DNA from: an uncultured Woeseiaceae bacterium
GTDB lineage: Bacteria; Pseudomonadota; Gammaproteobacteria; Steroidobacterales; Woeseiaceae
Assembly: GCA_945788625.1 (NCBI GenBank)
Contig: CALZMQ010000011.1
Span: 1-64,000, forward strand
DNA length: 64,000 nucleotides
Reading direction: 5' to 3'
The position numbers and the translations under genes were made by a program. A model generated the notes under the pieces. The model was given only the letters and a program-made list of their open reading frames with translations. It was not told the DNA's origin and did not search any database. The first letter of the stretch is position 1. The number at the start of each line of letters is the position of its first letter. Below, piece after piece: positions 32,251 to 42,077 of this stretch.

Positions 32251-33342
32251 CTAGTCCAGCAATACGACGGCGCTGCGCGGCCGCCAGGATATCCAGACTT
32301 CGTCATCCCACTCGAGGAAGCGCTTTGCCGAACGCCGACGGTTCTGCGAGCTCACCAGCACGATCTTCCCGTCCGCAAGCCGAATGCGATACAGGGACCG
32401 GTTGCCGAGATAGCCGAGATCGTCCACGACGCCCTGCATCATGTTGTCATCGTCGTTGTCTGGCTTGTGCTTGCCGACAAATATTTTCTCGGGCCTGACG
32501 GCAACGCATACGAATTGCCCGACGTCGACTTCGTGTTTACCCAGAGCTGCCAGAGATGCGCCCGTTTCCACACATTCGATGACGATCGAGTCCTCGTGGA
32601 CGCTCTTGACGGTGCCGTTGAACTTGTTGATCGTGCCGATGAAATCAGCCACGAACTTGCCGCTCGGGTATTCGTAAATCTCCAGCGGCGTGCCGATCTG
32701 CAGGAACCGGCCTTTGTCCATGACGGCGATCCGCGTCGACAAGGTCATTGCTTCTTCCTGGTCGTGGGTAACGACCACGAAGGTGATACCGAGTTCATCC
32801 TGGATGTTCATCAGTTCGAACTGGGTGCGCTCACGCAGTTTCTTGTCCAGCGCGGCCAGCGGCTCGTCCAGCAGCAGAACCTTCGGGCGCTTGATCAGCG
32901 CCCTGGCCAACGCGACCCGCTGGCGCTGGCCGCCGGAGAGCTGGTCGGGTTTACGCTTCCGAAAATCGCCGAGCTGGACCAGCTCGAGCGTCTCGTCGAC
33001 CCGCCTGTCGATATCCGCAATCGCGACCTTCTCCTTGCGCAGGCCGTACGCGATGTTCTTCTCGACCGACATATGCGGGAAAATTGCATAGGACTGGAAC
33101 ATCATGTTGACCGGTCGATCGTAAGGCGCCTGGTACGTGACATCCGTGCCGTCGATTTCAATCGTCCCGGAAGTCGGCGTCTCGAAACCTGCCAGCATGC
33201 GCAGCAGCGTGGTTTTGCCACAGCCTGAACCACCGAGTATCGAGAACAGCTCGCCCTTTGCGATGTCCAGGTCGACCTCGTCCACAGCGACGAAGTCGCC
33301 GAAGTGCTTGCTGACGCCCCGAATACGAATGAAGTCCTTCAT
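32251..33342 (-). CDS. potG: Polyamine ABC transporter ATP-binding protein PotG
   Basis: 363 aa. Walker A GGSGCGKTTLLR, signature LSGGQRQRVALARAL, Walker B VLLLDEPLAALD and switch VVTHDQEEAM are intact. A C-terminal TOBE-type domain (about 240-363) is typical of the spermidine/putrescine and Fe/sulphate classes. It overlaps the potF stop by ATGA. It energises uptake through PotHI. Confidence 0.94.
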   Translation of the reverse strand: MKDFIRIRGVSKHFGDFVAVDEVDLDIAKGELFSILGGSGCGKTTLLRMLAGFETPTSGTIEIDGTDVTYQAPYDRPVNMMFQSYAIFPHMSVEKNIAYGLRKEKVAIADIDRRVDETLELVQLGDFRKRKPDQLSGGQRQRVALARALIKRPKVLLLDEPLAALDKKLRERTQFELMNIQDELGITFVVVTHDQEEAMTLSTRIAVMDKGRFLQIGTPLEIYEYPSGKFVADFIGTINKFNGTVKSVHEDSIVIECVETGASLAALGKHEVDVGQFVCVAVRPEKIFVGKHKPDNDDDNMMQGVVDDLGYLGNRSLYRIRLADGKIVLVSSQNRRRSAKRFLEWDDEVWISWRPRSAVVLLD

Positions 33343-34454
33343 ATGCCGCTTTTCACCCTTGCGAATGCGCGCGTGCGCGGGCGCTCTCTCTTGGGGTCGC
33401 CCGACATAATCGGGTACACGCGCTTCCAGACCTCTTCGTTCGGAAAAATGGACGGGTTGTTGAGGATCTCGGGATCTATGAATTTGCGCGATGCCGCGTT
33501 CGCGTTTGCGTAGAAAACGCTGTTTGCTATGTCGGCCGCGATGTCCGGTCGCAGAAGGAAATCGAGGAACTTGTAAGCATTTTCCTTGTGCGCGGCGTCG
33601 GCGGGAATGTAGAGGCCATCGACCCAGAGTCCCGAGCCTTCTTTCGGAATCGTGTACCGCAAATCGATATCGATACCGGCCTCGGCTGCACGCGCGGACG
33701 CCTGGGCGAAGTCGCCGGACCAGCTCATGGCCACGCAGACTTCCCTGTTGGGTAAATCCGAGATCATCTTCTGGTTGCTGAAGTACCGTATGTAGGGTCT
33801 TACCAGTTTTAGCTGGGCTTCCGCCGCCGCAAGGCTCTCGTCGTCGACAGCGTTCGGATCGAGGCCAAGATAGGCCAGGACCATGGGGAAGAGATCCGTT
33901 GGACCGTCGAGCAGGCTCACGCCGCAGTCGGCGAGTTTCGATACGATCTCGGGATCGAACAGGATGTCACCGCTATCCATCGGGTGATCCGGAAGGCGCT
34001 CGCGAACCATTTCGACATTCCACGCGTATCCCGTCGTTCCCCAGTGGTAGGGCACGTTGTATTCCCGCACTCTCTCATAGACGTTGATGCTGTCTACGAT
34101 TTCGGCGTCCAGGTTCGATATGTTCTTCAGTTTGCCCAGGTCGAGTTTTTCGAAAACGCCTATCGGTGCGAGCCTCGAGGAGAACTGGTTGCTGTGGACG
34201 ACGATGTCGTAGCCACTGTTGCCGGCGAGCAGCTTGACGTCGACAACTTCGGACGAGTCGTAGATATCGTAGTTGATCTCTATGCCGTACTCGGCCTCGA
34301 ACTTCTCGATGGTATCCGGGGCAATATAGTCGGCCCAGTTGTAAACGTTGAGAACATTGGGGCCGTTCTCGCCGTCGCCCGGATCGCCGGAGCAGGAAGC
34401 CAGCAGCAAAAGTACAGATATTAACCCGGTGCATCCGGGTGCCTTCACAGTCAC
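33339..34454 (-). CDS. potF: Polyamine-type periplasmic binding lipoprotein PotF
   Basis: 371 aa with lipobox LLASC. NVYNWADYIAPDTIEKFE is the PotD/PotF signature, and HWGTTGYAWN, LLDGPTDLFPMVL, SWSGDFAQASA and EGSGLWVDGLYIP follow the family order. The binding pocket carries several acidic and aromatic residues suited to amines. The ATG overlaps the stop of the acyl-CoA dehydrogenase gene, so uptake and oxidation genes are coupled, which suggests the imported amine is a substrate of the neighbouring catabolic genes rather than plain putrescine. Confidence 0.92.
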   Translation of the reverse strand: MTVKAPGCTGLISVLLLLASCSGDPGDGENGPNVLNVYNWADYIAPDTIEKFEAEYGIEINYDIYDSSEVVDVKLLAGNSGYDIVVHSNQFSSRLAPIGVFEKLDLGKLKNISNLDAEIVDSINVYERVREYNVPYHWGTTGYAWNVEMVRERLPDHPMDSGDILFDPEIVSKLADCGVSLLDGPTDLFPMVLAYLGLDPNAVDDESLAAAEAQLKLVRPYIRYFSNQKMISDLPNREVCVAMSWSGDFAQASARAAEAGIDIDLRYTIPKEGSGLWVDGLYIPADAAHKENAYKFLDFLLRPDIAADIANSVFYANANAASRKFIDPEILNNPSIFPNEEVWKRVYPIMSGDPKRERPRTRAFARVKSGI

Positions 34455-35611
34455 ATGCCGTCCAGTCCGCGCTTCAGCAATGATCGTGCGATTATAAGGC
34501 GCTGGATCTCGCTTGTACCCTCCCAGATTCGATCGACGCGCAATTCGCGAAAGAAACGCTCCGCGACGTTCTCCCGCATGTAACCGCGCCCGCCGAAGAT
34601 CTGCAGCGCTCGATCGGCGACACGGTTGGCCATTTCGGAGACATACAGCTTCACCATGGAACAGCGGCTGTGCTGTGCTTTCAGGTCGTCGCCCCGATCT
34701 GCCGCGCGTGCTGCCTCAAAGGTCATCAGGCGCGAGGCATAGAGTTCCGTGGCGCTGTCGGCCAGCATGAACTGGATCGCCTGTTTCTCGCTGAGCGGCG
34801 CACCGTCTATGATCCGCTCGTTCGCGAACGCCATCGCATCCTCGATGAGGCGTGCCGCAGCGCCGCAGCTGCGCGCGCCGATCATCAGGCGTTCGTGCCG
34901 AAACCAGCTGTGAGTGTAGGCCATGCCGTCGCCCGACTCGCCGACGCGCTGTGTCGCGGGCACGCGTACGTTGGTAAACACATAGGTCGGATGATGCGAT
35001 GCGTAGGTGTGACTGAACCGGGGGTTCGCAATCATCTCGATCCCGTCGCAATCCGCTTCCACGAAGAACAGCGCCTCATCGTCTTCGCCGGGAATGCGTG
35101 CCTGGAACCAGAAAAAATCGGCGAGGTTCGCGCTCGTCACGTACCATTTCTCGCCATTCAGCAGGTAATCGTCGCCATCGCGAGTGGCCGTTGCCTCGAG
35201 ACCGGCGATGTCGGAGCCGGGCCCCGATTCCGTGATTGCGTAGCAGTCTTTCGTCTCGCCACGCATCATCGGCATTACGTATTTTTCTATCTGCGCCTCC
35301 GTGCACGCATCGAACATCCAGGACTGCGGCTCCGAAAAACACCACGACAATGCATTCGTCACGCGCCCTAACTGCTCCCATATCGCGACCTGCGACTCCA
35401 TGGAAAGCTCGAGCCCGCCGTGGCTCTTCGGCACGTCGATTGCTGTAAAGCCAAGCTCCACGGCCCGTTCCCTGTTGCGTCGCGTTATTTCGCCAGGCAG
35501 CACGCCTTCGTTGAGTTCGGCCTCGACCTCGTGCGGCTGCAGGTACTCGTCGGCATATTCGCGGGCAATAGTCTGCCACGCGCGCGCGTCTTTGCTGATT
35601 GCTATTTCCAC
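34451..35611 (-). CDS. Acyl-CoA dehydrogenase family flavoprotein
   Basis: 386 aa. FAD/substrate motifs YAITESGPGSDIAG and WYVTSANLADFFWFQ are present; the catalytic base region is IWEGTSEIQRLI and QIFGGRGYMRENVAERFFRE is the usual C-terminal block. Likely removes two hydrogens from an acyl-CoA. It heads the potFGHI operon with a four-base overlap and lies just downstream of a TetR regulator on the same strand (7 bases apart), so all are probably controlled together. Confidence 0.92.
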   Translation of the reverse strand: MEIAISKDARAWQTIAREYADEYLQPHEVEAELNEGVLPGEITRRNRERAVELGFTAIDVPKSHGGLELSMESQVAIWEQLGRVTNALSWCFSEPQSWMFDACTEAQIEKYVMPMMRGETKDCYAITESGPGSDIAGLEATATRDGDDYLLNGEKWYVTSANLADFFWFQARIPGEDDEALFFVEADCDGIEMIANPRFSHTYASHHPTYVFTNVRVPATQRVGESGDGMAYTHSWFRHERLMIGARSCGAAARLIEDAMAFANERIIDGAPLSEKQAIQFMLADSATELYASRLMTFEAARAADRGDDLKAQHSRCSMVKLYVSEMANRVADRALQIFGGRGYMRENVAERFFRELRVDRIWEGTSEIQRLIIARSLLKRGLDGM

Positions 35612-35618
35612 GGAGTCC

Positions 35619-36248
35619 TCACTGTTGAAAGTGCTTGGGAAAGACGTTGCTCAGGTAGCTTCGGACAGCGTCCATCGCCTTGTGGCGGTCGAAAGATTTC
35701 GGGCTGATCAGGCAGGAAAGCCACAGCCCGTTGGTCATGGAAGTGAGCGCCAGGGAAACGGATGCGGCGGATACATGATCGTACTTGCCTTCTGAAATCA
35801 GGTCTGCGCAGATTTCTTCGACAACGTCGTCGTAATACTGGTCGGACTCGTCACAGATCTTGCGGTACGTCGGGCGTGACTGAACCTCACCCCAGAACGC
35901 AAACCACACGGCGATCTTGCGCCGGTCGCATATGGCAGGGCGGAAGTCCATCTCCATCAGGGCGAGCAACTTGTCGGCGGCGCCTGGCCCGCTTTTTTCG
36001 AGTGTCCTGTCAAACTTCGCGCGGTACTCGTCGGCAAGACAGCGCAGCGTTTCCCTGAGCAGGTTGTCCTTGCTCTCGAAATGCAGGTTCACGATGCCTT
36101 GTGACAGGCCTGCCTCTCCAGCGACGTCCGCGAGCGTCGTGCTTCCCATACCTTTCCTCGCGATGCATTTCATCGTCGCGTCGATGAGCTGCTGGCGCCG
36201 CTGCTCTCGCCGTGCCGTGCGCCGGGCTTTTTTCGCTGTGGCCGCCAT
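35619..36248 (-). CDS. TetR/AcrR-family (BetI-like) repressor
   Basis: 209 aa from the ATG at 36248 (MAATAKKARRTARRE); the longer in-frame start lies inside the divergent gene's leader. The DNA-binding helix-turn-helix is ADVAGEAGLSQGIVNLHFESKDN, close to BetI, which senses choline. The C-terminal domain (WFAFWGEVQSRPTYRKIC) is also BetI-like. It heads the run into acyl-CoA dehydrogenase and potFGHI and is divergent from the aminotransferase operon; a palindrome between the two starts is the likely operator. A quaternary-amine or related ligand is suggested by the BetI similarity. Confidence 0.88.
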   Translation of the reverse strand: MAATAKKARRTARREQRRQQLIDATMKCIARKGMGSTTLADVAGEAGLSQGIVNLHFESKDNLLRETLRCLADEYRAKFDRTLEKSGPGAADKLLALMEMDFRPAICDRRKIAVWFAFWGEVQSRPTYRKICDESDQYYDDVVEEICADLISEGKYDHVSAASVSLALTSMTNGLWLSCLISPKSFDRHKAMDAVRSYLSNVFPKHFQQ

Positions 36249-36267
36249 GAGCCGACTATGCCATAAT

Positions 36268-36287
36268 ATGAATGAATACTCATTCAT
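36268..36287. promoter_or_regulatory. Palindromic operator for the TetR regulator
   Basis: ATGAATGA-ATAC-TCATTCAT is a perfect 8-bp inverted repeat with a 4-bp centre. It lies between the divergent TetR start (36248) and aminotransferase start (36304). Size and position match TetR-family operators such as that of BetI. It would let one repressor control both divergent operons. Confidence 0.75.
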
Positions 36288-36303
36288 TTTTCTGCGGGGC
36301 AAT

Positions 36304-37653
36304 ATGCGCACCCTGGTCCGTTCCAACCGACATTTTCGGCAAGCCAGTCGCAAGCTGCCGCTCGGCGTATCGTCCAATTTCCGTTACTGGGGCGACGACG
36401 AGACCATCTACGTCGAGCGCGGCGAAGGCGCGCGTATCTGGGATATCGACGGCAACGAGTACATCGACTATCGCCTCGCGTACGGCCCCGTGATCCTCGG
36501 TTACGCCGACCCGCGCATCGATGAGGCGGCACGAAAAGGGATGGAGGTCGGCGGTGTGTTCGCGTTGTCCACCGAGCTGGAGTACGAAGTCGCGTGTCGA
36601 ATCGGCAAGATGGTCCCTGCGGCCGAGCTCGTTCGATTCTCGAATTCGGGCACCGAGGCCGTGATGGCGGCGTTGCGGGTGGCGCGCGCGCACACCGGCA
36701 AAGACGGCCACGTCGTCATGGAGGGCGGCTATCACGGCGTGTTCAGCGAAGTCATGTGGTATTCGGAAGTCGAGGACTGGACGCCCGGGCAAGGCGATCC
36801 GGAAGTAATGCCCTACGGCGACGGCGTGCCCGTCGTCACGAAGCAGATGTTCCACACCGTACCGCTGAACGACGCAAACGCGCTGGAAGACCTGCTGAAA
36901 CGAAAGCACAAAGAGATCGGCGCGTTCCTGATCGAGCCCATCATGGGCAATTGTTGTGGTATCCGGGCCAGCGAGCAGTATATGCGGGATGTTCGGGAAA
37001 TCTGCGATCGCTACGACGTCCTCCTGATTATCGACGAGGTCAAGACCGGCTTTCGGGTTGCAAAGGGCGGCGTGCAGGAACTGCTCGGCATTAAGGCGGA
37101 CCTGTGCACGTTCGCAAAGGCAATTGGCAACGGTTATCCGCTTGCCGTCGTCGCCGGTCGCGAGGAAGTAATGCGCCATATTGGTGACGGCGTGGTTCAC
37201 GGCGGCACGTTTACGGCTCACTCGGTATCCCTGGCTGCGGCTGCACGCACGCTGCAAATCCTCGATGAGACCAGCGCGCTTGCGGATATCGAAAGCTACG
37301 GACTTTCGTTGCAGGAGGGGCTGGGTCGTATCCTGACCGACCGCGGGATTGCACACAGCTTCACGGGACACCCCGCGTTGATGGGCCTGTTCTTCTCGGA
37401 CGAGGCACCGACGAACTACAGGGAGTGGGTGAACTCGAACTACGACTTCTACGATGCGCTTGCGCCCGAGCTGCACGAGCAGGGAATTCTCGTGGAACCC
37501 GATTCGAGAGAGCCCTGGTTCCTGTGCGAATCTCACAATGTGGGATGCCTGCAGGAAACACTGGACAAATTCGAACGCGCGGTGGACATTACGTTGCCGA
37601 AACTCGATCGGCAGCGGGCGACTGCGACCGGCGGAGGACCAATTCACAAATGA
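36304..37653 (+). CDS. Class III PLP aminotransferase (glutamate-1-semialdehyde-mutase-like)
   Basis: 449 aa from the ATG at 36304, with GGGG eight bases upstream. Class III motifs: FSNSGTEAVMAALRVARAHTG (phosphate binding), GYHGVFSEV, LIIDEVKTGFRV (PLP-ring Asp) and CTFAKAIGNGYPLAVVAG with the PLP lysine. Best described as a GSA-aminomutase-like transaminase for an amino or amine compound. It opens an operon: its stop overlaps the next ATG. Control by the TetR palindrome just upstream is likely. Confidence 0.9.
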   Translation: MRTLVRSNRHFRQASRKLPLGVSSNFRYWGDDETIYVERGEGARIWDIDGNEYIDYRLAYGPVILGYADPRIDEAARKGMEVGGVFALSTELEYEVACRIGKMVPAAELVRFSNSGTEAVMAALRVARAHTGKDGHVVMEGGYHGVFSEVMWYSEVEDWTPGQGDPEVMPYGDGVPVVTKQMFHTVPLNDANALEDLLKRKHKEIGAFLIEPIMGNCCGIRASEQYMRDVREICDRYDVLLIIDEVKTGFRVAKGGVQELLGIKADLCTFAKAIGNGYPLAVVAGREEVMRHIGDGVVHGGTFTAHSVSLAAAARTLQILDETSALADIESYGLSLQEGLGRILTDRGIAHSFTGHPALMGLFFSDEAPTNYREWVNSNYDFYDALAPELHEQGILVEPDSREPWFLCESHNVGCLQETLDKFERAVDITLPKLDRQRATATGGGPIHK

Positions 37654-39266
37654 AAACTTATGACGCCATCGTCGTGGGTGCGGGACACAACGGGCTGACG
37701 ACAGCCGCCTTTCTTGCAAAGGCTGGTCTCGACGTCATCTGTGTGGAGAAGAACGACTACATCGGCGGCGCTGCGGTGAGTCGCAATCTTTACAAAGACT
37801 GGATGTATTCGAACTGCTCCTACGTCTGCAGCCTGTTGCGACCGGAAATCTACCGGGCACTGGAGCTGCACAAGCACGGCCTGCAGGTCACGCCGTATGG
37901 CGGCTCGGTAACTTTCATGGAGAACGGCGACTATTACGGCTCCTATCACGACGAAGAAGTCGCTTACCGCGAAATGGCGCGTTTCTCGCGCCATGATGCC
38001 GATGCATACAAGACCTACTCGGCTGACACGATGCGCCAGTGCCGATTCATCCGCGATTTCCTGTTGAGCACGGCGCCGGATCCGACTTCGTTCAGGCTCG
38101 GAGACCTCCGGGAACTCATCAGGATCGGCGGCAAGTTCATGGACATGGGCGAGGATCGCATGTACGACACGATTCGATTCTGGACCATGAGCGTCGCCGA
38201 ATACCTGGACGAATATTTCGAGACCGATGTCATCAAAGCCTCGTTCTCCGGCAGCGGCATCATTGGCACGGCGCTCGGTATTCATTCGCCGGGAACGGCC
38301 TATGTCCTGCTGCACCACTACATGGGCGACGTCGATGGCAATGTCGGCTCCTGGGGATTCGCGCGTGGCGGTATGGGGTCGGTATCGAAGTCCATAGCTG
38401 GCGCGTTCCAGGCGGCGGGTGGCGAACTGCGCACCGAGGCAGGCGTCGACAAGATCATCGTGAAGAACGGCAAGACGACGGGCGTCGCACTGGAAAATGG
38501 CGACGAGATCGCAGGGCGAGTGGTCGTTTCGGCCATGGACGTCAAGCGTACTTTCCTGAACTGCATGGAGCCGGGCGATCTGCCGGAGAAGTTTCACAAG
38601 CGCGTGCAGAATTTCAAGATCCGCGGTTCATCGGGCAAGCTCAACATTGCTCTTGACGGTATGCCCACATTCCCGGCCTTGCCGGAGGGCAGTTCGCTCT
38701 ACCACAGCGACATGCATTTCATCGATTCGATGGAGCGCATGGAGCGCGCCTACGATGACTGGAAGGATGGCACCTGGTCGAAAGACCCCTACGTCGACAT
38801 GGTGATCCCGACGATCAACGATCCGACCATGGCACCTCCCGGAAAGCATTTCATGAGTTGTTTCGTACAGTACTGTCCTTACGAAATCGAAGGGCGTGCC
38901 TGGACCAGCGAGGAAAGAGAGGCGTTCGGCAAAACGGTCATCGATCAGATTTCCAATTACAGCCCCGACTTCAAGGACCTGATCCTGCACGCTGAAGTCC
39001 GCACGCCACAGGACATCGAGGCGGAAATCGGCATCACCGAGGGCAACATCTTCCATGGCGAGCTGACGATGGACCAGTTGCTGTTCAACCGGCCGGTACC
39101 GGGCTATGCGCAATACCGCAGTCCGGTCGACGGACTGTACATGTGCGGATCGAGCACGCATCCGGGCGGTGGCGTAATGGCCGCGCCGGGCGCCAACGCC
39201 GCGCGGGAGATACTTTCCGATTTGAGGCGACCAAACACCGTGCCGGAGAACTTTGGCGATGACTAG
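37650..39266 (+). CDS. PYROXD2/phytoene-desaturase-like FAD oxidoreductase (copy 1)
   Basis: 538 aa from the ATG at 37650, overlapping the aminotransferase stop (ATGA). The dinucleotide-binding motif is AIVVGAGHNGLTTAAFLAKAG; the C-terminal FAD motif is GLYMCGSSTHPGGGVMAAPG. Such COG1233 proteins are often annotated phytoene dehydrogenase but occur in amine and betaine catabolic clusters. No carotenoid genes are nearby, so a role in oxidising an amino or methylated compound is more likely. It is one of three paralogs in the window. Confidence 0.9.
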   Translation: MKTYDAIVVGAGHNGLTTAAFLAKAGLDVICVEKNDYIGGAAVSRNLYKDWMYSNCSYVCSLLRPEIYRALELHKHGLQVTPYGGSVTFMENGDYYGSYHDEEVAYREMARFSRHDADAYKTYSADTMRQCRFIRDFLLSTAPDPTSFRLGDLRELIRIGGKFMDMGEDRMYDTIRFWTMSVAEYLDEYFETDVIKASFSGSGIIGTALGIHSPGTAYVLLHHYMGDVDGNVGSWGFARGGMGSVSKSIAGAFQAAGGELRTEAGVDKIIVKNGKTTGVALENGDEIAGRVVVSAMDVKRTFLNCMEPGDLPEKFHKRVQNFKIRGSSGKLNIALDGMPTFPALPEGSSLYHSDMHFIDSMERMERAYDDWKDGTWSKDPYVDMVIPTINDPTMAPPGKHFMSCFVQYCPYEIEGRAWTSEEREAFGKTVIDQISNYSPDFKDLILHAEVRTPQDIEAEIGITEGNIFHGELTMDQLLFNRPVPGYAQYRSPVDGLYMCGSSTHPGGGVMAAPGANAAREILSDLRRPNTVPENFGDD

Positions 39267-39325
39267 GGAACCTCTGATCAGATCCAACCCTGTGCACCCG
39301 AACGCGGCTCCCGGAGGAATACAAG

Positions 39326-40870
39326 ATGGCGTCTAGATACGATGCGATAGTAGTCGGCGCCGGACACAACGGCCTGGTGTGTTCCGCATTGCTTGCCAGG
39401 GCCGGCAAGAACGTACTGGTCCTGGAGGCAAACGAGCAGGTGGGTGGCGCCGCGGTTACGCGCGAATTCGCCGACGGGTATTCCGTCTCCGCGTGCGCGC
39501 ACCTGCTGTACCAGTTGCAGCCCGAGGTGCGCAAGGAGTTGAAACTTTCGCCCAGGCTCGCCAGCGAAGACATGACGACGATTGCGCTGTCGCAGGACGG
39601 CAAGCATCTGCGGATTACGGCGGATGAAGTGGTCGGCGCGAGTGACGAAGACGCGGAGCAATACCGCCGCTTCCGCAAGCGCATGACACGTTTTGCGGAC
39701 CTGTTGCGAAAGTACCTGAACAGGCGGCCGCCACGACTGGGAACGAAGGACTTCAAAGACCTCGTAACGCTCGGTCAACTCGGTCTGGATCTGCGCATGC
39801 TCGGCAAAGACGAGATGCAGGAATTCCTGCGCCTGATAGGCATGAACATCCACGACGAGCTTACGGAGCGTTTCCGGAACCCCCTCCTGAAAGGTGCCAT
39901 CAGCCTCGATGCGGTGCTCGGTACGCACCTGGGCCCTCGTTCGCCGAATACCATCATGACCTACCTGTATCGGTTGGCCGGTAATCATGGACGAGCGGGA
40001 GCACCACACGGTGGCATGGGCAGTGTGAGCGAAGAGCTGGCGCAGGCGGCGCGAAGTGCTGGCGCCACTATTCGAACGAAAATGCCCGTCAAGCGCATCC
40101 TGATCGAAAACGGCAGGGCGACCGGTGTGGAAACCGAAGCGGGCGAGCGATTCGACAGCTATACCGTCATCTCCAACGCAGATCCGAAACGCACCATGAT
40201 GGAACTGGTCGGTGCAAGGCATGCCGAGACAGGATTCACGCGGCGCATTCATCACCTGCGTTCGCGGGGCAACGCGGCGAAATTACACCTTGCCCTGGAC
40301 GGGTTGCCGAGGATTGAAGGGCTCGCCAAGAAAGACTTTGCCGAACGCCTGGTGATCGCGCCCGATGAGCATTACGTAGAACGCGCCTTCAATCCGGCCA
40401 AGTACGGTCAAAGCTCGCCTGAGCCGGTTGTCGAGTTGACCTTCCCGAGTTTCCGCGACGAATCGCTCGCGCCGACCGGCAAGCACGTAATGTCCGCGAT
40501 AGTGCAATACGCGCCATACGCACTGCAGGGTGGATGGAGCGACGGTGCCAGGGAGGCGTTCACGCTAGCTGTAATCGGGACGATTGCGAAGTACGCGCCC
40601 GACATCGAGCAACGCATCTCTGCCAGCGAATTGCTGACGCCGGCCGACATCGAACGTGAGTTCCACATCACGGGCGGCCACTGGCATCACGGCGAACTGA
40701 CGCTCGATCAATTCCTGTTCGTCAGGCCCGTGAGCGGCGCCGCGCAGTACCGGATGCCGGTGGACGGCGTCTATCTTTGCGGAGCCGGCACGCACCCGGG
40801 CGGTGGCGTCAGCGGCGCGGCCGGAAGAAACGCAGCGCGGACGATCCTGAGCCGGGAGAAAGCAGCATGA
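39326..40870 (+). CDS. PYROXD2/phytoene-desaturase-like FAD oxidoreductase (copy 2)
   Basis: 514 aa. FAD motif AIVVGAGHNGLVCSALLARAG at the N-terminus and GVYLCGAGTHPGGGVSGAAG near the end. GGAGGA lies upstream of the ATG. It is clearly related to copy 1 but diverged in the middle, suggesting that the two act on different intermediates or form a heteromer. Its stop overlaps the start of the GcvT-like gene. Confidence 0.9.
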   Translation: MASRYDAIVVGAGHNGLVCSALLARAGKNVLVLEANEQVGGAAVTREFADGYSVSACAHLLYQLQPEVRKELKLSPRLASEDMTTIALSQDGKHLRITADEVVGASDEDAEQYRRFRKRMTRFADLLRKYLNRRPPRLGTKDFKDLVTLGQLGLDLRMLGKDEMQEFLRLIGMNIHDELTERFRNPLLKGAISLDAVLGTHLGPRSPNTIMTYLYRLAGNHGRAGAPHGGMGSVSEELAQAARSAGATIRTKMPVKRILIENGRATGVETEAGERFDSYTVISNADPKRTMMELVGARHAETGFTRRIHHLRSRGNAAKLHLALDGLPRIEGLAKKDFAERLVIAPDEHYVERAFNPAKYGQSSPEPVVELTFPSFRDESLAPTGKHVMSAIVQYAPYALQGGWSDGAREAFTLAVIGTIAKYAPDIEQRISASELLTPADIEREFHITGGHWHHGELTLDQFLFVRPVSGAAQYRMPVDGVYLCGAGTHPGGGVSGAAGRNAARTILSREKAA

Positions 40871-42063
40871 AAAACCAGCCAGTTCACCAGGGCCGCCTGA
40901 AGTCACCGTTTCACTCGCGTATCGCGCAACTCGACACGGTTAATGAATGGCACCAATGGAAAGGCTATTCGAGTGCCGATTCCCTGTATTGCGAAGACAC
41001 GGAATATTTCGCGATTCGCAACTCGACGGCTGTTTTCGACTTGACGCCGATGACGAAGTACCGCATCACCGGGCCCGATGCGCTCGACTATCTCAACCGC
41101 CTGGTTACCCGGGACATGACGAAGATCCGCCCGGGGCGCGTGGCATACGCCGTGTGGTGTGACGACCAGGGACAGGTTATCGACGACGGCACGATATTCC
41201 ACCTGCGAGAGGGCGAGTACCGATTGTGCTCGCAGGAACGGCATTTTGCCTGGTTGCAGGCTGCGGCAATCGGCTTCGACGTCACCGTAACGCACGAAAC
41301 CGAGGACATCGCCGCGCTTGCCGTACAGGGGCCGACCTCTTTTAGCGTGCTCAACAAGATGGGCCTGGCCGGTCTCGACGAATTGAAGCCATTCGGCCTG
41401 ACGCATTTCGACTTCCAGGGCACGGAGTTAATGGTTTCGCGAACGGGGTTCACCGGGGATCTCGGCTACGAACTGTGGATCGATCCCGACAAGGCCGAGG
41501 CGCTATGGGATGCGTTGTTCGAAGCCGGGGAGCTCTTCGGGATACGGGCCATAGGCACTCATGCTCTGGAGATGGCACGTATCGAGGCAGGCTTTCTCGC
41601 GGCGTACATGGAGTTCCTGCCGGCAGACGAAACCGTACGCACAGGCCGCTCGCGTTCGCCGCTGGAACTCGGCCTGGAGTGGCTCGTCGATTTCAAGAAG
41701 CCCAACTTCAACGGCCGGCGGGCGCTCGCCGAGGAAAAACGTAACGGTTCCACGTGGCAGCTGGTGAAGCTCGACATCGAGGGCAACAAGCCCGCGCACA
41801 ACTCCTATATTTTCGATAACGCAAGAGCGAGCAGGGATAATATCGGTTTCACGACCTCCGCGGCCTGGTCGCCTGTCTGCAAACAGAACATCGCGCTGGG
41901 CACGGTGAGAGCGCCTCACGGCAAGCCCGGAGACACCGTCTGGGTAGAGATATACTACCAGCGAGAGATGCACTGGAATCGCAACATGGCAAGGGCAACC
42001 GTTGTCGACAAGGCATTCTGGTTTCCGCCGCGTCGCGGCGCAACACCACCCGGACCGTACTAG
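40867..42063 (+). CDS. GcvT-like folate-dependent aminomethyl/methyltransferase
   Basis: 398 aa. Family blocks: SAVFDLTPMTKYRITGPDAL, LVTRDMTKIRPGRVAYAVWC, DDQGQVIDDGTIF (folate-site Asp region), SRTGFTGDLGYELW and ARIEAGFLA. The C-terminal beta domain is intact (IALGTVRAPHGKPGDTVWV). GcvT relatives in catabolic operons (DmdA, dimethylglycine and sarcosine demethylases) pass a methyl or methylene group to tetrahydrofolate. With the flanking flavoproteins this supports oxidative demethylation of an N- or S-methyl compound. Which substrate is not decided by sequence. Confidence 0.88.
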   Translation: MKNQPVHQGRLKSPFHSRIAQLDTVNEWHQWKGYSSADSLYCEDTEYFAIRNSTAVFDLTPMTKYRITGPDALDYLNRLVTRDMTKIRPGRVAYAVWCDDQGQVIDDGTIFHLREGEYRLCSQERHFAWLQAAAIGFDVTVTHETEDIAALAVQGPTSFSVLNKMGLAGLDELKPFGLTHFDFQGTELMVSRTGFTGDLGYELWIDPDKAEALWDALFEAGELFGIRAIGTHALEMARIEAGFLAAYMEFLPADETVRTGRSRSPLELGLEWLVDFKKPNFNGRRALAEEKRNGSTWQLVKLDIEGNKPAHNSYIFDNARASRDNIGFTTSAAWSPVCKQNIALGTVRAPHGKPGDTVWVEIYYQREMHWNRNMARATVVDKAFWFPPRRGATPPGPY

Positions 42064-42077
42064 ACGGAACTACGACG

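Noticed and set aside
36280..37719. 479-aa minus-strand ORF opposite the aminotransferase
   Set aside because: No recognisable domain; the plus-strand aminotransferase accounts for the region.
37650..40870. Carotenoid biosynthesis from two phytoene-dehydrogenase-like genes
   Set aside because: No crtB, crtE or related genes; motifs (GAGHNGL, THPGGGV) fit the PYROXD2-like branch and context is amine catabolism.
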